Part shown: piece after piece, positions 59,210 through 64,000 of the stretch
How the letters are laid out: each line of letters begins with the position of its first letter
Position numbering within the stretch: the stretch's first letter is position 1
Source: Sympetrum striolatum
Taxonomy: Eukaryota > Arthropoda > Insecta > Odonata > Libellulidae
Direction: 5' to 3'
NCBI GenBank assembly: GCA_947579665.1
Contig: OX388351.1
Coordinates: forward strand, 51,158,939-51,222,938
DNA length: 64,000 nt
Made by a program: the position numbers and the translations under genes
Notes under the pieces: generated by a model
What the model was told of the DNA's origin: nothing
What the model saw: only the letters and a program-made list of their open reading frames with translations
Database searches by the model: none

Positions 59210-60270
59210 AATTTTTAAATAATTACCTCCTAAGATATTTGGTTGATCCATGACTGTCAAAAAAACCATAGACAAAACTCAATGTACATTTAGAAAAGGA
59301 ATTATTCAACTATATACCTCCTACGATACTTGGTTGAACTTCTTCATACTTTAATGTTTATCAATAAAAGAATTTACTACCTCGGCAAAGAATCTCAAAG
59401 AAACTCATCATGATAACGTAGCCGGTTCCCTACGGTTGTAGACATTGTCAGTTTTTGTTTTACGATTAAATGGAGAATATTTAATTTCTTGTGCAGCTTC
59501 TACTCTCCGATATCGTTAACGAAAAATAAAATTACGATGAATTTATTTTCCTTCAGCTATACTTGTGCATTCTGTGTGAAAATTGTTAATTCTCAGCAAA
59601 ATTTTGTAAGGACTCGAAATTGATGTCAGGACATAAATAAAATATAATTCATACATAATTTAAATGGAAGAGGATGTAAGCTTGCTAAACAATAAGGAAA
59701 TGGTAAGAATATTCATTTTGCATCGTCTAATTCTTTTAGATTGCCATTCTTCACCCGTAAACTGTACTGAGATAACTGTAACCACCATCGAACCAGCTTT
59801 TCCAAAGTATTTCACATATAACCTAACAATTTCTTTCCAGTTAAAATAAAATTGGATGTTTAATTTAGCTTTGGAAGAATATTTTGTTAATTAGGTCACT
59901 GAATAGTCACTGAAGACTTTTTTTGTTGCCAAGGTTTAATACTAATTTCAAAAATTTTCAACCACTGTTTGTGAAATAAAATAATCTTGTTTTTGTCCTA
60001 AAAATCGCACGATAAGTAAGAACGATGTAATATAGTAACTTTCAGAAAATTTCCTCGGTATTTGTTTGGAAAAACAGTCGATGAAAATTGTGCAGAGATT
60101 TTTCCATGCAGCTACTTAAGGTTAAAAGGTAATTAGTTTCATTGATAATGAGAAATTACGAATCGTTACGAATTATACCAATCAATTGCCCACTTATGGA
60201 ACGCTGTTCCCGAATCTGCTGCATTCACTTACGACTCTAACGAAGCGAGATAACGGCCACGATTAGTATA
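59210..60270. other. AT-rich spacer
   Basis: TACCTCCTA(A/C)GATA(T/C)TTGGTTGA occurs twice (59223 and 59317), a short local duplication. No gene seen. Confidence 0.45.
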
Positions 60271-60279
60271 AACTTTCGT

Positions 60280-60925
60280 CTACGTAGGAAAAGTTTCCAC
60301 ATTTTCCCACAAGTTCAACGCAGGTCGTTGCCCGTGGGAAATCCTTCCACATTGTCGCGAAGCTGCGGAAGTCTCCAGAGTCTGAAAGACTTCGCGTCGT
60401 GTGCGAAAATGCGCGCTGAGCAACTTTTTGCGGATTAGCGAAAGCATGCAAAAGTATTGTAAAATAAAGCCGAGAGAGAACATGGACTTCTGGGGAGGGG
60501 AAGGGGAAAGCGTGTGCAGGGAGAAAGAGTTGGAGGGTGTGGGCATTGTGGGTAGAGGGGGTCGTAAAGAAGTGGTGTAGGGTGGGTGCAGCGGAGTGGG
60601 CACCTTGTTCGGCTGCAGCATCCGTGGTTGGGGAGAGGGGCAGCTGCCACGCGACTTTTCCCCTACCATCAAAATCCCTCATCCCTCGCAATCCCTCATC
60701 CCCCCGCAACCTCTCGATCCCCCTTCCCTCCCATGGCACGCTTACTCCCCGCAAAGAACCGCGCGCGTGCTTTCAGATTTACACGCGCAGAAAGACTTCC
60801 TTTCATCTCCTTCATTTGCACCCATTCCTTCACGATGTTTTCAACATGGGTTCCGCTTTCACGGGCCCAGAAGTGGTTTCTTCTCCGCTGCTCGCGGAAG
60901 TTTCCGCAAAAACTGAAATCCTCAG
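60280..60925 (+). promoter_or_regulatory. GC island with splice donor; probable promoter/5' exon upstream of nerfin-1
   Basis: A GC-rich island ending in CTCAG|GTGAGG at 60925/60926, a strong plus-strand donor. An ATG in excellent context (TCAACATGGG, 60846) opens 26 codons (MGSAFTGPEVVSSPLLAEVS...) in phase 2 up to the donor. So this is either a 5' untranslated exon of nerfin-1 with a short upstream ORF, or the first coding exon of another gene. An acceptor candidate, TGTCGCTGTTTGTAG, ends near 62247; joining there meets a stop after two codons, which favours the untranslated reading. Seven overlapping frames on both strands are otherwise shadows. Confidence 0.35.
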
Positions 60926-61030
60926 GTGAGGAACCCGAGAAAAGGCATCGACCTCTGTGGTAAACGAAAGGTGGATCGATTCCCAACGGTTATTATTACC
61001 AAGCAATGCGCAAACGAATTGAAAAACAGA

Positions 61031-61320
61031 TCACGTCGCCGATATTATTATTATTTGTTTTTCTCACTTTGCGTAGTTTTTTTCATCCCTGTGACGGGCT
61101 TTCAGTTCCACCGAGTAACACCTCAATCGGTCATGTTTCACCAAGTCATACACTTTTCTATAGTTGTCTCAAGAATTTTCTACTATGGAAGCTGTTTTCA
61201 GAATGACAGCCTCGTGAATAATTTATGTGAATCATTTTGTGAAGTATAATTTTTCTAGATCTGAACAAAAGTTCTTAGTTACAATTCCTCTAACCAAAAT
61301 TACCATTTTTATCAATGAAA
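61031..61320 (+). repeat. Interspersed repeat R, copy 2 (longer)
   Basis: TTATTATTATTTGTTTTTCT through CCCTGTGACGGGCTTTCAG, then CTATGGAAGCTGTTTTCAG, AATTTATGTGAATCATTTTG and CAATTCCTCTAACCAAAAT. The second half matches 36600-36750. It lies inside the putative intron upstream of nerfin-1. Confidence 0.6.
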
Positions 61321-61329
61321 TTGTTGCTT

Positions 61330-62230
61330 GTTCCAATAGTTCGCAGTGCAAATTGGGTGTATTTAGTAACTATTATTAATATTATTATTATGAACGTAGC
61401 ACTGCACGAAGGGGTACGTCCTGATGACATTTTTTTCAGTTTAGTCAAGAATTAAGTTATACACTTCGTCAAAATTACGTAAATTTTCAATCAGAACAGT
61501 TACTTGTAATATAGCTTAATCTGCCTTGTTATTAAAAATATCACGCCAACATTTATAATATTCTTTTAATAACATTATTCTTCGTTTTCATCAAACTTAT
61601 AAAGTATAAAATAAACATGAAGAGTATAAAAGCAACATTTGTAACTAAGTACATACTATATAATAGGTATTAGAGATTTGTAGAGTAAGGACTAGAGCTG
61701 ATGGATATTCTTAGAGATGTTGGAGCATTTTTCAACTCATGCAGGTCACTAAATTCTGCTGTTTATAATTACTTTCTACTCTTCTCTGATTAAAAGAGGC
61801 GATAGAGCAAGAGGCAATACATTTTATCATCTTTCCCGCTTCATTTCCCTTATTTCGGCTAACACAAGTCTCACAAATTAAAAAATGGAAAATGTCAATT
61901 ATTAGAAAAATTTTATTTCATCAATCTTGTTATTTTAAAACAGACCTAACATTCACAAATAATATGACAATAATAATATAATAATAATAATTCATTAATT
62001 ATCATTTGTGTATGATACATTTGATGTTTTATTCTGCATCTCACTGCCTTCACGTGAATATCTAGAACTTGAAAACCATATCGAAGACGAGTAGAGGAAC
62101 ATTCCGAATATCATTTTATTTGAGTAGCCGTTCTTATGCGATATATCATGGCTATTTGAATTTTCTAGCTGATGCTTATTTCTTCCGTTCTTACCGTTTA
62201 TATTAAAGTGTGATTCGCGTCTTTATCGGA
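61330..62230. other. AT-rich sequence upstream of nerfin-1
   Basis: No gene or placed repeat; possibly the 3' part of a 5'-UTR intron or proximal regulatory DNA. Confidence 0.35.
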
Positions 62231-62231
62231 C

Positions 62232-62720
62232 TTGTCGCTGTTTGTAGAAAGTAATTCATTACTGTATCAACTCAGGGACTCGTTTGAAACGGTGGAATTA
62301 TTCTCGGAGGCTACGTCCCCGTTTCCCCGCGCATTGTCATCCGGAAGTCCCGCGCTCAAACCGTTGAAATTTCCCTCCTCGACAATTCTTCCCGCAATTT
62401 TCCCTCCATTCCGTTTTACCCTTCTCCGGCTTCGCAAGCAACAGCATCATGCGCGCACCATCTCATCTCCCGCGTTCTTCCAATCCCACGCCGCCCAATC
62501 GCATAGCACCACCGCACCCCCTCCCCGTCCGAATGCCGCCACTCAGCCGCCGAGGTGGGCGGGTCCAGCGGCAAATCCCCATTGGCCCGCACCGGGCTTC
62601 TCCGTCGGCGCGGCTGGAGGGGAAGGGGTCCCTGGAAGGGGGGAAGGGGACGAAAGGGCGGTAGGGGATCGGCAGGAAGCGTCACTCGATGTTTGGAGGT
62701 CGTGGAAGAAGGAGGTGGTC
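62232..62720 (+). other. Probable 5' untranslated region of nerfin-1
   Basis: The coding frame is open for 163 codons upstream of the chosen start but contains no in-frame ATG, only a TTG at its edge. SNAG motifs work at the extreme N-terminus, so translation should begin at 62721. This GC-rich stretch is therefore best read as 5' UTR. Confidence 0.5.
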
Positions 62721-63920
62721 ATGCCCCGAGGCTTCCTCGTCAAAAGGCACTGCTCCCCTGAGGGAGGCGATCACCACGTCATGCAGGAGGAGTCCATGGG
62801 ACTCGCGGCTGCCCGCATGGCCGCGAAGAAGACGCGGCTCTTAGCGGGACACCCTTACGCAGACAGCGGGATGGTTAGGGTGGCCCCTTTCGCTTTCGAC
62901 TGGCCCCCACCGATGAGGCACCACGACCCGTACGCGCACATCTTCCACCGGCACCTTCCGCACTTCTCCCGGGTGCAGGAGGAGCAGCCGATGCCGCTCG
63001 CGCTCACCGCTCCCAGGGGGCGTTCGCCGCCGCACTACGAGGAGCAGGACTCGCCCGAGTCGCACGGCCTCCTTCTGGATCTTTCCATCAAGACGTCCGC
63101 ACCCATTACGCCGCCCCCAACGCCCTCACCATCGTCACCGCGAAGGGCAAAGCAGACCTCCAAGGAGGAGGAGGCGGAGGCGGAGGCGAAGAAGAAGGCT
63201 TCCAGGCAGCTGGAGTTTGAGGAGGAGATTGTGGAGGATGATGAAGGCGAAGGCTGGTTTCCGGACGACGACGAGGACATAGACATCACCTCGCCCGTTT
63301 CGGGGACTCTCATAAAGCCCTTCAAAGCGGGAGAGGCCCTCGTGGTACGTACCGGAGACATCGATCCCTCCCTAAACGTGGTCGAAGCGACGCCGGAGGC
63401 TAGGGCGGAGTTGGCCAAGATCGAGAACCGCATCGGTGCCTACGTGTGCAGACTATGCAGAAGGCAGTTCGTGGACGCTTTCGCACTGGCCCAACACAGG
63501 TGCTCTAGAATTGTGCACGTCGAGTATCGATGCCCGGAGTGTGACAAAGTTTTCAACTGCCCCGCTAACTTAGCATCGCACCGGAGGTGGCACAGGCCGC
63601 GCCCAACGGCGGCCCCAAAGGGTCCCTCGCCCACGGAGGAGTGCAGTAGGGAGGAGGGAGAGGAGGGGAGTGGAGGTGGGGTGGGTGGGGATGGAAAGCA
63701 GGCACCGTTCCCTTGTTCTATGTGTCCCAAGTCTTTCCGGAGGCAGGCGTATCTCCGCAAGCACGAGGCGACTCATAGGAAGGGTGAAGAGAAGAAGCCT
63801 ACCATCGAGAGGGTGGAGGTCCCGACCTTCCGTATGGGGCCATCTCCTCCGCTTCCAGCCCCGCCCGAGCCGACTTCCGCACCCGGATTCTTCCTTGGGA
63901 TGTCTGCAGCGGGGGACTGA
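62721..63920 (+). CDS. nerfin-1: Zinc finger protein nerfin-1 (INSM1 family)
   Basis: 399 residues, single exon. Residues 1-9 (MPRGFLVKR) are the SNAG repressor motif, identical to the INSM1/nerfin start; SNAG domains recruit the LSD1/CoREST complex. Residues 117-125 (LLLDLSIKT) fit a CtBP-type xxDLSxK motif (inference). Residues 147-187 are strongly charged, and 162-199 ([10 protein letters not shown]...[10 protein letters not shown]) match the conserved INSM1 block KLHFEDE...TSPVLGLKIK. Finger 1 is C243, C246, H259, C261 (CCHC, with FALAQH.CSRIV); finger 2 is C271, C274, H287, H291 ([12 protein letters not shown]); after a Gly/Glu linker, finger 3 is C332, C335, H348, H352 ([10 protein letters not shown]). 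There are no fourth or fifth fingers, as in insect nerfin-1. In Drosophila the protein acts in nuclei of newborn neurons, supporting axon guidance and keeping neurons differentiated. Start chosen by SNAG; G at -3 of the ATG. Confidence 0.95.
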   Translation: MPRGFLVKRHCSPEGGDHHVMQEESMGLAAARMAAKKTRLLAGHPYADSGMVRVAPFAFDWPPPMRHHDPYAHIFHRHLPHFSRVQEEQPMPLALTAPRGRSPPHYEEQDSPESHGLLLDLSIKTSAPITPPPTPSPSSPRRAKQTSKEEEAEAEAKKKASRQLEFEEEIVEDDEGEGWFPDDDEDIDITSPVSGTLIKPFKAGEALVVRTGDIDPSLNVVEATPEARAELAKIENRIGAYVCRLCRRQFVDAFALAQHRCSRIVHVEYRCPECDKVFNCPANLASHRRWHRPRPTAAPKGPSPTEECSREEGEEGSGGGVGGDGKQAPFPCSMCPKSFRRQAYLRKHEATHRKGEEKKPTIERVEVPTFRMGPSPPLPAPPEPTSAPGFFLGMSAAGD

Positions 63921-64000
63921 CGCCAGCTGTCGGCGCCCGGCGCCGGATCTCCTGATCTACGGAGCCCGTTGCCTGTGTTGCTGAGGTTCTAGCGGGGGAG
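63921..64000 (+). other. Start of nerfin-1 3' UTR, cut by window end
   Basis: GC-rich sequence after the TGA at 63918-63920. No poly(A) signal falls within the window, so the transcript continues beyond it. Confidence 0.6.

Noticed and set aside
58672..59275. Minus-strand frames of 107 and 125 codons
   Set aside because: Glycine-rich shadows in a GC-rich block; no exon boundaries or motif.
60263..60986. Up to seven overlapping frames of 71-163 codons on both strands
   Set aside because: All are open because the DNA is GC-rich; no domains, and they contradict one another. Kept only as a promoter/5' exon candidate.
62232..62720. N-terminal extension of nerfin-1 by 163 residues
   Set aside because: No in-frame ATG, low-complexity Pro/Ser/Ala-rich content, and the SNAG motif needs to be at the N-terminus.
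62416..63984. Frames opposite or out of phase with nerfin-1 (up to 132 codons)
   Set aside because: Shadows of the zinc-finger coding frame.
1..64000. CRISPR arrays, rRNA genes, operons, prophage or bacterial insertion sequences
   Set aside because: No spaced identical repeats, no rRNA-like blocks, and gene density, splice signals and repeats are those of an animal genome.

Overview
The window looks like gene-poor chromosomal DNA of an arthropod, most likely an insect. The background is AT-rich, no operon-like packing is seen, and introns and intergenic spaces appear to be kilobases long. The only protein recognised with certainty is an INSM1/nerfin-type zinc-finger factor with invertebrate layout: an N-terminal SNAG motif, three C2H2-type fingers, and no fourth or fifth finger as in vertebrate INSM1. 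I cannot name the species.

The firm genes are two. (1) nerfin-1 (62721-63920, + strand) is one uninterrupted coding exon at the right edge. A GC-rich stretch about 1.8 kb upstream ends in a strong splice donor and may hold its promoter and a 5' untranslated exon. (2) A tRNA-Lys(TTT) gene lies at 27109-27181 on the minus strand, with an intact cloverleaf, A and B boxes and a T-run terminator. A third locus is probable: a minus-strand first coding exon (30390-30043) of an unrecognised membrane protein, opening in a GC island with a CRE palindrome and ending at a near-perfect donor. Five further exon candidates (6.0, 18.1, 24.7, 39.1 and 54.3 kb) rest on splice signals and open frames only.

The rest is AT-rich spacer with small non-autonomous mobile elements. 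I can group these from the sequence itself. There is a hAT-type MITE with an 8-bp target duplication (0.8 kb). One inverted-repeat MITE family has three copies (7.4, 14.7 and 39.8 kb). Foldback elements lie at 4.9, 11.5, 23.7 and 53.3 kb; most carry a shared centre, CCTGAAGATG-hairpin-GAAACCGGTC, that resembles a hammerhead ribozyme core. Two tRNA-derived SINE families can be told apart by their tails. Non-LTR retrotransposon 3' ends occur at 5.2, 8.2, 36.9 and 56.8 kb. A 1-kb element with 14-bp terminal inverted repeats contains two 316-bp tandem units (49.5-50.5 kb). A 130-bp repeat occurs twice, and one copy (37.3 kb) sits between perfect 19-bp direct repeats.

Against this background stand GC-rich islands of 0.3-0.7 kb (about 11, 15.3, 21.7, 30.3, 33.3, 34.9, 46.4, 58.9 and 60.6 kb). 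Three contain the CRE palindrome TGACGTCA and two contain paired E2F-type sites. They are the best places to look for promoters, enhancers or unannotated first exons. All identities and distances were judged by eye.
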